A stretch of DNA of 10,018 nt, from assembly GCA_039184055.1 (NCBI GenBank), contig JBCDBH010000218.1:1-10018 (forward strand). The letters are read 5' to 3'. The notes under the pieces were generated by a model. The model saw only the letters and a list, made by a program, of their open reading frames with translations, did not search any database and was not told the DNA's origin. Made by a program: the position numbers and the translations under genes. This document shows, one piece after another, positions 1-7,283 of this stretch (position 1 is its first letter; the number at the start of each line of letters is the position of its first letter). This stretch comes from JBCDBH01 sp039184055 (lineage in GTDB: Bacteria; Acidobacteriota; Thermoanaerobaculia; Multivoradales; J023).

Positions 1-3000
1 ACGGGGATACCGTCGCGATGGATGTAGTCGTGAGTCCAGAACCACTGGCTGCCGAAGGGATGGTCCCAGACACGCAGGAGCTGGCCGCTGAGGTCACGGA
101 GGGTCCAGGTTTCTCGCGGTTGGCCCTCGGCGCAGACATTGCCGGCACAGTCGAAGGTGAGCAGGCGTTCGTCACTTGCGGTGTAGACGAAGACGCGTGA
201 TCGGTCGGTGTTCGAGACGAGGTGACGCATCATGCCGATGGCGTCGTAGCCGTATTGATAGGCCTCGCCGCCGAGGGTGATGGCGGTGAGGTTGCCGAGC
301 TCGTCGTAGCTGCCGGCGTTGAGACGATTGGTGTCGGGGTTGACGGGGAGGTTTTGGGTGGCGCCGTGGGTGATCAGCTGGGTGAGGTTGCCGTAGACGT
401 CGTAGCTGGCGCTTTGGGTGTGGGTGCTCCCACCGACCGGGGTTTGGCCGGAGGTCATCCGACTGAGCCGGTCGTAGCGGTACTGCTGGCTGCCGATGGC
501 GAAGATGTTGCCGGCACCGTCGTAGTCGTAGGTGCTGCTGTTCCAGCCGGCGGTGGTGCCGATCGAGCCGGGGCGAGCGTGGCCGTCGGTGTCGCCAGTC
601 AGGGTCCAGCGGACGCCGTTGGCGTGGTCGACGTTGTGGACCATGCCGCCCCGCTGGTAGTCGATACGGTCGACCCAGCCGAGGATCTCGGTGAGAAACC
701 CCTTGTCGTAGGACCGCTGGATGTTGCGGACCGGGGCGTCGCAGTCGGCGTGGAGACAGTTGGGATAGTTGGTGACTTCGGGGTTGCCGAGCGGCGTCCA
801 GCTGAAGCCGGTCTGAAAGGCATAGGTGGTGCCGTTGAAGCTATAGCGCGTTTGCCGGTTGGATACGGCACCGTCACGCCCCTCGTAGGTGAAGGCTTCC
901 GAGACGGTGACGTCGAGCGTGCCGCCGAGCAGGGGGTTGACCGGGTTGACCCAATTGTGACGCTTGGCGAGCACGACTTTGCCGCGTCGACGGTCGTTGC
1001 CGTTGTTGTTGCGGGCGTAGAACCACTCCTTGAGCGGACGGGTGGTGGCGCCGAGGTTTTCGTCGACGCGGATCAGCCGGCCGATCGGGTCGTAGCCGAA
1101 GACGAGATCGAATTCGCTCCCGGCGAGGTCACGGCTGAGGACGTTGCCGCGCGCGTCGTAGGTGTAGTCGATCCAACCGTTGCCGCTCGGGCCGATCTCG
1201 GGATGACGCTCGCTGGTGAGGAAGCCACGCTGGTCGTAGACGAATGCTCGGGTTTGCCCACACGAGGCGCCGGTGTCGTGTTGACACACATCGGTGAGAC
1301 GGTGGCCGACGTCGTAGTCATAGGTCGTGCGGATCGCCCCGGCGGGACAGCTGGTGGTGAAATTCTCGTCCTGGTTTTCGCACACCTCGATGAGCCGACC
1401 GTGGTTGTCGGTGATCTCGGTGGTGAAGGCGCCAGCGAGCCCCGCAGACGTTTGAATCCTGAGCTCGCGGGTGACCAGCCGATCACCGGAGTAAAAGAGG
1501 CGAGTCGGCGATTGGTTGTGCGGGGTGATCCGACCCGGGCGACCAAAGCGATCGAAGAGGTCGTAGGTCGTGGTCTTCGTGCTGTCGTTCCACACGCTTA
1601 CCGCGGTGAGCCAGCCGAGCGCGTTATAAGTGTAGGTGCGGACCTGCTCGTCGGTACCCGACGGTAGGCTGATGTGCTCGGACGTGGTGCGGCCGAGCCC
1701 ATCGGACTCGACACGGCTCAGGGCGAGCGCGCCGGTGTCGTTACAGCCACCGCCGGGGTTGCACACGCGGGTGACCACTTGTGGCGTGAGGTGAGGTTGA
1801 CCCAGGTTGGGCAGGACGTGTTCGTAGAACACCCAGCCACTCTGGGGTGGACGTTCGCTGGTTAGACGACCGATGGTGTCGTAGAAGAACGAGGTCTCGA
1901 CATCGGCGACGTCACGACTCCGGGAGACGAAACCGGTGTTGGCGTCGATGGTGAGATCGACCAGCTCGACCTCGAAGCCGTTGTCGCAGGGATCGACCGC
2001 GGTGGTTTTGGCGAGCACGCCGCTCGTGTAGCTGTGCACGAGCCGGTAGCGTTCAGGTGAGGGGACGTCCATGTCACACAAGCTGGTGTAGCTGCCGTCC
2101 ATGAAGGTTTGGCTGTCACCCCCATAGAGACGGTCGATCGCCACGCGACCGGTGTTACCGCTCTCTTGCACGAAGACGTTGAGGAGATCGGTAGGGCCAC
2201 GGGTGGCGCCCGCCAGCGTACGCGCTCGCGAGAGGAAACCGGTCGAGGTGTCGAAGCAGAATTCCTGGACGGCGGTTTGGCCGTCTTCGACCGTACGCAT
2301 CTCGGTATAGGTATCGAGGATCCACGGCGAACCGGGATGCGGGAGGACGAAGCTACCCGGGGCGGTTGCACCGCTCGGATTGGTCAGCAGGGTGCCGCTG
2401 TTCGGATTGAACGTCGTGGTGTGGGTGCGCGAGTCGCCGCTGCTGACGGTGCCACCCGAGACGGCGGAGCGATAGTGACCGAGACCGTCGAAGTCGCTGT
2501 AGGTCGTTTCGACGAAGCGGTTGCCATCGTCGTGATAGATCGTCTTGGTGTAGGCGAGACGATTGTTGATGCCCTGGAGATCGTCGCCCGTTCCGACCCC
2601 GCTGGTTTCGTATGCGACCTCGATGCTCCGGACCAGGGTGCCGCCGGCGGCCGTCCCGTCGTAGACCTGTTGAGAGAGGAACGGGCCGTTGGCGTTGTAG
2701 CCGGCACCGGGTCGGCAGCGGGTGAAGGGCAAGCCGAACGACCACTTGTGCAACGCGATACTGGTGCTGAAGTAATGCACCGTCTCGTGACCGAGCGGAT
2801 CCCTCACCGTGGTGGTGTGATGACACGGTTTGCCGGGATCTCCCGGTGCGCTGACGCCCCCGCTGGTGCCGTGGCTGTAGGTCCAGGTACCTTCCGGGGT
2901 GCCATCGTTCGAGTGGACGTAGACCTCTTTCTCGACCACTGGATAGGCGACGTCGAAGTCGGGAGGGCGATTGTCGTCACCGATGATCGACGGGATGCCG

Positions 3001-4064
3001 CGGACGCCATAGGTCCAGCAGATCTCACCGTCGAGCGGGGTGCGAACGCATGCGGGTGCCCCCGAGAGAACGTCGGCTTGGTCGTTCTGGTGATGGGACA
3101 GGCCCCAATAGGTGCCGTCGGGTTGCTCGATACGGGTCAAGAGGTCGACCGTGATCGTGTCGGCTTCGGGGGCACAGACGGGAAATGGGGCGTTGCGCTG
3201 GCGATCGATGGTGACCGTCTCGTAGGTGAAGTCGTAGCTCGCCGTGCCACCACCGAAGACTTCAACGTCGAGACGCTCGAGCTTGCTGTAGCTCGCCGCC
3301 GGGCCGGCAAACGTCAACGTGTGCTGACGATTGTGGGAGTCCTTCACCCGCCACTGCAGACCGCCACCGAGATAGTCGATGTCCACATAGTTGTCGAAGG
3401 GATCACGGATCCGAACGAGACGGGGTGCGATCGTCGGGCCCTGGTTGAAGTCGCGAAACTCCGAGACCAGACCGTTTGGGGATTCCACCCACCAGCAGTC
3501 GATCCCTTCGGTGCCGGCGTGCGGACGACAGGTCGACGCGGGGAGTCGGCGCAGACGCAGGTAGGTGCCGTCGTGGGTGTACCAGGCGCTCGGATTGGCC
3601 GTCGCAGGGTAGCCCGGATGCAGCGCCGTGGCGAAGCGGTGCGACGCGCCGTCCGGGCTGATGTAGTGCCAGTCATTGTCTTGACCCAAGAAGCCCGGGG
3701 GCTGCAGCTTGCCGAGGTGGACCGCCCAGCCAAAGCCGGCGTTGGCGTGTGGCTGAGGCATCGGCACGCTGTAATGAATGCCGTTACAGCTCGCCGGCAC
3801 CACCGTCCAGCTATTCGAGCTGGTCGTGGCACTGAAGCTGTAGGAAAGGTCGGGGCCGACCGGATACGAGATCCCCAACGGTAAGCTCAAGGCCAGGTTG
3901 CCGTTGAAGAGATTCATCGATTCGATGTCGGTCACCGCGTACGCGGTGTCCGCACCGGTGCCACGTTCCCAACTCGGTGGCCCTTGCGCGGCGACCGAGG
4001 CGACGAAGAACCAGACCGAGGCGAGCGCGATCAGGGGCAGGCGGACGTGGTGCAAAACACCCAT
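1..4064 (-). CDS. Exported YD-repeat / RHS-family protein, 3' end outside window
   Basis: I translated this frame from the ATG at 4064 to the left edge and found 1354 codons with no stop, so the gene is open and partial. Residues 1-26 look like a Sec signal peptide (short start, hydrophobic LIALASVWFFVASVAA, cleavage likely after AA at 26). Residues 47-66 carry NGNLALSLPLG and YPVGP, typical of the N-terminal part of large RHS proteins. YD-type repeats are readable at about 522-533 (YSDFDGLGHYRS), 728-735 (YDTIGRLT), 917-924, 943-948, 969-975 (YDARGNV), 991-998 (YDPIGRLI), 1179-1187 (YDYDGAGNI), 1197-1203, 1221-1228, 1253-1260 (YDELGNLT) and 1273-1278. The RHS core begins with TWTLRDLSGQLLR (1319-1331) and DYIHRDG (1346-1352). 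The window stops just before the expected core end. RHS proteins form a hollow shell holding a variable C-terminal domain, often a toxin; that part is not visible. There is no VgrG or PAAR domain, so Sec export rather than type VI loading is inferred. The start overlaps the upstream gene by 34 nt. Confidence 0.93.
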   Translation of the reverse strand, partial: MGVLHHVRLPLIALASVWFFVASVAAQGPPSWERGTGADTAYAVTDIESMNLFNGNLALSLPLGISYPVGPDLSYSFSATTSSNSWTVVPASCNGIHYSVPMPQPHANAGFGWAVHLGKLQPPGFLGQDNDWHYISPDGASHRFATALHPGYPATANPSAWYTHDGTYLRLRRLPASTCRPHAGTEGIDCWWVESPNGLVSEFRDFNQGPTIAPRLVRIRDPFDNYVDIDYLGGGLQWRVKDSHNRQHTLTFAGPAASYSKLERLDVEVFGGGTASYDFTYETVTIDRQRNAPFPVCAPEADTITVDLLTRIEQPDGTYWGLSHHQNDQADVLSGAPACVRTPLDGEICWTYGVRGIPSIIGDDNRPPDFDVAYPVVEKEVYVHSNDGTPEGTWTYSHGTSGGVSAPGDPGKPCHHTTTVRDPLGHETVHYFSTSIALHKWSFGLPFTRCRPGAGYNANGPFLSQQVYDGTAAGGTLVRSIEVAYETSGVGTGDDLQGINNRLAYTKTIYHDDGNRFVETTYSDFDGLGHYRSAVSGGTVSSGDSRTHTTTFNPNSGTLLTNPSGATAPGSFVLPHPGSPWILDTYTEMRTVEDGQTAVQEFCFDTSTGFLSRARTLAGATRGPTDLLNVFVQESGNTGRVAIDRLYGGDSQTFMDGSYTSLCDMDVPSPERYRLVHSYTSGVLAKTTAVDPCDNGFEVELVDLTIDANTGFVSRSRDVADVETSFFYDTIGRLTSERPPQSGWVFYEHVLPNLGQPHLTPQVVTRVCNPGGGCNDTGALALSRVESDGLGRTTSEHISLPSGTDEQVRTYTYNALGWLTAVSVWNDSTKTTTYDLFDRFGRPGRITPHNQSPTRLFYSGDRLVTRELRIQTSAGLAGAFTTEITDNHGRLIEVCENQDENFTTSCPAGAIRTTYDYDVGHRLTDVCQHDTGASCGQTRAFVYDQRGFLTSERHPEIGPSGNGWIDYTYDARGNVLSRDLAGSEFDLVFGYDPIGRLIRVDENLGATTRPLKEWFYARNNNGNDRRRGKVVLAKRHNWVNPVNPLLGGTLDVTVSEAFTYEGRDGAVSNRQTRYSFNGTTYAFQTGFSWTPLGNPEVTNYPNCLHADCDAPVRNIQRSYDKGFLTEILGWVDRIDYQRGGMVHNVDHANGVRWTLTGDTDGHARPGSIGTTAGWNSSTYDYDGAGNIFAIGSQQYRYDRLSRMTSGQTPVGGSTHTQSASYDVYGNLTQLITHGATQNLPVNPDTNRLNAGSYDELGNLTAITLGGEAYQYGYDAIGMMRHLVSNTDRSRVFVYTASDERLLTFDCAGNVCAEGQPRETWTLRDLSGQLLRVWDHPFGSQWFWTHDYIHRDGIP

Positions 4065-4435
4065 GACGTCGTATCTCCGCTTTCGAAATTGTCGTAGAAA
4101 ACCGTGGTCGGTGGGGTCGACACCGTGACGACCGCGGCAGCGGAGAGACCATCCTCGTCGAAAACGCGATACGTGAACGTGCACGAAGGCTGGTAACCGG
4201 GTGGCGTCCAGGTCAAGAGACCTTGGTCCAATGTGGCCGTGCCCGGGCAGGTGCCACCGATCAACGTCGCCGACAGCGCTTGACCATCACCGTCCGAGTC
4301 GTTGGCCAACACATCGACCAAGACCACGGCGCCACGATGGATCGCGGTGTCGTCGGCCGCAACCGGCGCAACGTTGCATTGCGCCGACAGCAGCCCGGGA
4401 AAGACGAAGAAAGCGAAGAGGTAACGGATCATCAT
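4031..4435 (-). CDS. Small exported single-domain Ig/cadherin-like protein
   Basis: The product is 134 residues if it starts at the ATG at 4435; a second ATG follows directly at 4432. The frame is open upstream to 4519, but those 28 residues are polar and would bury the signal peptide, so I reject them. MMIRYLFAFFVFPGLLSAQ is a clear Sec signal peptide; the Cys after it is not in a good lipobox because Q precedes it. The mature part has VAADDTAIHRGAVVLVDVL, ANDSDGDG and FTYRVFDEDGLSAAAVVTV, matching one repeat of the bacterial Ig/cadherin-like class (the DD...VLANDSDGDG type, usually in tandem in large adhesins). Here there is only one. The end, NFESGDTTSW plus two cysteines, resembles the FESGDTSAW-type tails I recall on many exported proteins of Acidobacteriota and some Gammaproteobacteria; the function of that tail is unknown to me. 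No strong Shine-Dalgarno sequence precedes the start. Overlap with the RHS gene suggests co-translation and perhaps a joint surface role. Confidence 0.82.
   Translation of the reverse strand: MMIRYLFAFFVFPGLLSAQCNVAPVAADDTAIHRGAVVLVDVLANDSDGDGQALSATLIGGTCPGTATLDQGLLTWTPPGYQPSCTFTYRVFDEDGLSAAAVVTVSTPPTTVFYDNFESGDTTSWVFCTTSACP
4075..4078 (-). promoter_or_regulatory. Ribosome binding site of the RHS gene
   Basis: On the minus strand GGAG lies 10 nt before the ATG at 4064. It sits inside the coding region of the upstream Ig-like gene. It supports the chosen start, and it suggests that translation of the two exported proteins is coupled, because ribosomes ending at 4031 pass over this site. Confidence 0.5.
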
Positions 4436-4661
4436 GACGCGGGAATCGTAGGTCAGGGTTACCCGGACCAAGAGAAAACACCCGGTTTTTTGCTGACCCT
4501 GTGGAGTGACGCTGAACAAGCGACCTTTCGCCTGGGCGGGTAGGCGGGTGGTGCCGAGGTCGTCAGACCCATGCCTCGAGGATTCGCCCGAAGCTAGATC
4601 GTGTGCGACCCGCGCGTTGATGCCAACGCCTAGAGCGGGAAGCTACGACATCTGGGTCTCG
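4436..4661. other. 226-bp gap between dgt and the Ig-like gene
   Basis: I see no convincing gene here on either strand. It should hold the end of the dgt transcript and the promoter of the Ig-like/RHS pair, but no confident promoter or U-tailed terminator can be picked. It contains small repeats: GGTCAG (4451-4456) with CTGACC (4493-4498), two copies of ACCCGG (4461-4466 and 4480-4485), and a 9-bp direct repeat CGTCAGACC at 4561-4569 and 4660-4668. Confidence 0.6.
4451..4498 (-). repeat. Inverted repeat in the leader of the Ig-like gene
   Basis: GGTCAG (4451-4456) and CTGACC (4493-4498) are perfect 6-bp arms around a 36-nt interior. The interior contains two direct copies of ACCCGG and the weak AT-rich palindrome AAAAC...GTTTT around 4476-4490. 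It lies 16 to 63 nt before the start codon, in the expected 5' leader. It could fold in the transcript or bind a regulator, but arms this short can arise by chance. Confidence 0.25.
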
Positions 4662-4668
4662 TCAGACC
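4655..4668 (-). repeat. Small stem-loop over the dgt stop codon
   Basis: GGTCT and AGACC form a 5-bp stem around CGTC, with the TGA stop of dgt (4662-4664) in the hairpin. There is no T-tract after it, so it is not a standard intrinsic terminator. A related GGTC...GACC stem occurs at 4558-4569 as part of the CGTCAGACC direct repeat. Confidence 0.25.
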
Positions 4669-5657
4669 ATACCGGTCGGACGGAACAGCCGGTCGTGGGT
4701 GAGCAGCGCGTAGCGGTCGCTCATCCCGGCGACGTAATCGAGCACCTGGACGGTGGGCTCGGCGTCGTAGTCGCGGTAGGAGCTCGGCACCTCGTCGAAG
4801 TGGCGAATGAAGTAGTCGACGAGATCTTGGATCATCTTGATCGCTTTATTTGCGTTCGCTTCGGCTTCGGGGCGCAGGTAGACGCGTTGGAACATGAAGT
4901 CGCGGAAGCGGTGCATGGCGGCGAGCATTTCGGGCTCCATGACCACCTCGCCCTGTTTGCGCGATTCGTCGATCACGGCGTGGATCATGCGATGGATCCA
5001 CTCGCGCCCGGGTTCGCCAAAGACCTCCAGCACATCGGCCGGCAGGTCGGCGTGGGTGAGCACGTTGGCGCGGATGGCGTCTTCCATGTCGTGCACGAGA
5101 TAGGCGATGCGATCGGCGAAACGCAGCACCATGCCTTCGGGCGTCGCTGGACCGGGCTCGATTTTCCAGGAGTGGGCACGGATCCCGTCGCGCACTTCCC
5201 AGGAGAGGTTGAGCGGTTCGAGCACGTCGAACACCCGTACGCTCTGCTCGGCGTGCAACCACTCGCCTTCAACGTAGGGCGACAGGGCTTCTTCACCGGT
5301 GTGACCGAACGGCGCGTGACCGACTTCGTGACCGAGACAGATCGCCTCGGTGAGCGCTTCGTTGAGCCCCAGGGCCACCGCCAAGGACCGTCCGACCTGG
5401 GTCACCTGCAGCGTGTGGGTGAGACGGGTGACGACATGATCACCCTCGGGCAGGATGAACACTTGGGTCTTGTGCTTGAGACGCCGAAAGGCCTTCGAAT
5501 GCAGGATACGATCCCGGTCGCGTTCGAAAACGGTGCGGATCGGATCGACATCTTCGGGCTCGGCGCGCCCCCGGCTGTTCATGGCGCGGGTGGCCGCTGG
5601 CGCGAGTCGTTCGTCCTCGAGCCGTTCGCGTTCTTCGCGGGACTGGGTCAACAACAC
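4662..5657 (-). CDS. dgt: dGTPase-like HD-domain dNTP triphosphohydrolase
   Basis: The product is 331 residues, a usual length for the shorter (type 2) deoxyguanosinetriphosphate triphosphohydrolase-like proteins. These cytoplasmic metal enzymes cut dNTPs to deoxynucleoside plus triphosphate. Family landmarks are NSRGR (27-31), the FERDRDRILHSKAFRRLKHK block (44-63), RLTHTLQVTQ with the first metal ligand H81, then LGHEVGHAPFGHTGEE (108-123), and FADRIAYLVHD (180-190) with D182. In the E. coli enzyme the HD pair H117/D118 and later H126/E129 act in this motif; the equivalents here are H110, E111, H119 and E122. The HD aspartate is therefore read as glutamate (codon GAA). The start is the GTG at 5657 with GAGG 5 nt before it; the TTG at 5654 would give 8-nt spacing and is also possible. 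An in-frame TAA lies 21 nt upstream of the start. It follows phnE by 28 nt on the same strand, so co-transcription is likely. Confidence 0.93.
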   Translation of the reverse strand: MLLTQSREERERLEDERLAPAATRAMNSRGRAEPEDVDPIRTVFERDRDRILHSKAFRRLKHKTQVFILPEGDHVVTRLTHTLQVTQVGRSLAVALGLNEALTEAICLGHEVGHAPFGHTGEEALSPYVEGEWLHAEQSVRVFDVLEPLNLSWEVRDGIRAHSWKIEPGPATPEGMVLRFADRIAYLVHDMEDAIRANVLTHADLPADVLEVFGEPGREWIHRMIHAVIDESRKQGEVVMEPEMLAAMHRFRDFMFQRVYLRPEAEANANKAIKMIQDLVDYFIRHFDEVPSSYRDYDAEPTVQVLDYVAGMSDRYALLTHDRLFRPTGMV

Positions 5658-5685
5658 GACAACCTCGACTTTCTCTTAAACGCGC

Positions 5686-6477
5686 TCAGCCATGGATCAA
5701 ACGATGCCGGATCCTGCTCGACAGGGCGTCGATGGCGAGCACCACCAGGACGGTGAGCACGATCACCGCGCCGGCTTTGTCGAAACGACGATATCGCAGG
5801 GTCTGGAGCAACACGCCACCGATGCCACCCGCGCCGACCACGCCGAGCACCGCCGAAGCGCGAATGTTGATCTCGAAGCGATACAGCCACAGCGCGACGA
5901 ATTCAGGCAGCACCTGGGGAATGACCGCCCAGCGCAGCGTCTGGATCTTGCTGCCACCACACGCGGTGAGCGCTTCGACCGGTCCGGTATCCATGGATTC
6001 GACGACATCGGACGACAATTTGCCGAGCATGCCGATCGAATGAAAACCCACCGCGAGCGTGCCGGCGAAGGCGCCGAGACCGACGATCGGCACGAAGTAG
6101 ATCGCCAGCAGGATCTCGGGAAAGGCGCGAATCGCCGCCAGGATGACGGTGACGCCGGTGCCCAACCACGGAAAGAGGTTCTTGGCGCCGAGCAGACCGA
6201 ACGGCAGGCTGAGCGCCGCGCCGATCATGGTGCCGAGCCAGGCGATCTGAATCGATTCGAGAATCGCCGGCAGCACCGATTCCTGGCCGTATTCGGCGTC
6301 GGGTGGCCACATCAGCCCGGCGAGATCGGCGAGCTTGCCGGGAACACCGGCCAAGCGGTCGCCCTCCACCTCGATACCGAGCACCGCCCATACGAATAGA
6401 CCGGCGAGCACGAAACTCACCCAGGTCGCGACACCAAAACGTTTGGGTGGATTGGGCAGATTGGGTGTCGTGCTCAC
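5686..6477 (-). CDS. phnE: Phosphonate-type ABC transporter permease, second copy
   Basis: The product is 263 residues from the GTG at 6477. The frame stays open far upstream (to 7224), but that part is the shadow of the first permease; the GTG has GGAGG 5 nt before it and overlaps the stop of the previous gene as GTGA. It is an inner-membrane permease of the PhnE type, with hydrophobic segments near 16-35, 73-99, 107-148, 190-225 and 235-252. The cytoplasmic coupling loop that contacts the ATPase is EALTACGG...AVIPQ (168-188). FEINIRASAVLGVVGAGGIG (201-220) is a PhnE hallmark and closely matches FELNIRSSMVLGLVGAGGIG in the neighbouring permease, so the two arose by duplication and probably pair as a heterodimer. 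It ends 28 nt before dgt. Confidence 0.92.
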   Translation of the reverse strand: MSTTPNLPNPPKRFGVATWVSFVLAGLFVWAVLGIEVEGDRLAGVPGKLADLAGLMWPPDAEYGQESVLPAILESIQIAWLGTMIGAALSLPFGLLGAKNLFPWLGTGVTVILAAIRAFPEILLAIYFVPIVGLGAFAGTLAVGFHSIGMLGKLSSDVVESMDTGPVEALTACGGSKIQTLRWAVIPQVLPEFVALWLYRFEINIRASAVLGVVGAGGIGGVLLQTLRYRRFDKAGAVIVLTVLVVLAIDALSSRIRHRLIHG

Positions 6478-7283
6478 ACCAGCCTCCGACGCGCCAGCTC
6501 GGCGGTGCGCTCGATCAGCAGCACCACCACGAAGATGGCCAGGATGATCAAGGTCACCCGTTGATATTGAAAAGTCGTGCGTTGCTCTTCGAGCACCATG
6601 CCGATACCACCCGCGCCGACCAGACCGAGCACCATCGACGAGCGGATGTTGAGCTCGAAGGCGTAGAGCACATACGACACGTAATGCGCGAGCACCTGGG
6701 GCAGGACCGAGAGCTTGACGGTCTCGAACCAATTGCCACCGGTCGACCGCACCGCCTCGAGCAAACCGAGGTCGATCGACTCGATCGATTCGGAAAAGAG
6801 CTTCGACACCACCGCGACGGTGAACACCGACAGCGCCAACGCACCGGCCAGGGGCCCGAAGCCGACCGCCGATGCGAAGAGCATCGCCCAAAAAAGATCG
6901 GGCATGGTGCGGAGCACGTTCATGAAGTTGCGGTCGATGAAGTTGATCCACCGCTTCGGCGCGATCGGACGCGCCGCCAGAATCGCCACCGGTACCGCCA
7001 CCAAACCGCCGACGATCGTACCGATGATGGCGATCTGCACCGTCTCGATAAAGGGCCCCCAGAGCTGTGGCAAGAACGACCACTCGGGAGGAAAGGAATC
7101 GTCGATCAGTCGATTGGCGGCGGCGAGATTGCGCATCAGCACGCCCAAATCGAAGCCGATACCGACGACCGCCCACACCGTCATCGCGGTCACCACGCCG
7201 ACGATGGCGCCCCGCAACCACCATCGACGCTGACGAGGTGGCACGGGCGCGATCCCGGGCGCGGCGGCCGGCGACGCGCTCAT
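6474..7283 (-). CDS. phnE: Phosphonate-type ABC transporter permease, first copy
   Basis: The product is 269 residues from the ATG at 7283, which shares one base with the phnC stop (TGATG). It is an inner-membrane permease of the PhnE family. After a proline/alanine-rich, probably cytoplasmic stretch (1-20), hydrophobic segments run near 21-44, 79-105, 128-163, 201-231 and 242-258. The EAA-type coupling loop is LEAVRSTGG...LSVLPQ (175-196), and FELNIRSSMVLGLVGAGGIG (209-228) is the family signature also seen in the downstream permease. Having two different permease genes in tandem suggests a heterodimeric channel served by one ATPase (PhnC) and one binding protein (PhnD). Confidence 0.93.
   Translation of the reverse strand: MSASPAAAPGIAPVPPRQRRWWLRGAIVGVVTAMTVWAVVGIGFDLGVLMRNLAAANRLIDDSFPPEWSFLPQLWGPFIETVQIAIIGTIVGGLVAVPVAILAARPIAPKRWINFIDRNFMNVLRTMPDLFWAMLFASAVGFGPLAGALALSVFTVAVVSKLFSESIESIDLGLLEAVRSTGGNWFETVKLSVLPQVLAHYVSYVLYAFELNIRSSMVLGLVGAGGIGMVLEEQRTTFQYQRVTLIILAIFVVVLLIERTAELARRRLV
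6483..6487 (-). promoter_or_regulatory. Ribosome binding site fixing the phnE2 start
   Basis: GGAGG on the minus strand lies 5 nt before the GTG at 6477. It is the best match to a consensus Shine-Dalgarno sequence in this operon. It decides the start within a frame that is open for another 249 codons upstream. Confidence 0.7.

Noticed and set aside
222..1667. 481-codon open frame on the plus strand
   Set aside because: Its codons are in exact register opposite the RHS codons. It is Val/Gly/Ala-rich shadow sequence, and the minus strand gives clear YD repeats over the same bases.
2109..3884. 591-codon open frame on the plus strand
   Set aside because: Same in-register antisense shadow of the RHS gene. 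No domain is recognisable and no ribosome binding site precedes it.
1..4064. RHS gene as a pseudogene or frameshifted gene
   Set aside because: Reading every codon from 4064 to the edge shows one uninterrupted frame with YD repeats throughout.
4476..4490. AAAACACCCGGTTTTTT as an intrinsic terminator
   Set aside because: The stem is almost all A-T with a tiny core, and it lies about 170 nt after dgt and just before the next gene, so it is not convincing.
4436..4519. 28-residue N-terminal extension of the Ig-like protein
   Set aside because: It would place a polar segment before a clear signal peptide that starts with MMIRYLFAFF.
5686..7224. 512-residue frame that could be read as a fused permease
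   Set aside because: The upstream half is a shadow of the first phnE. Only the part after the GTG at 6477 matches PhnE, and that GTG has a GGAGG site.
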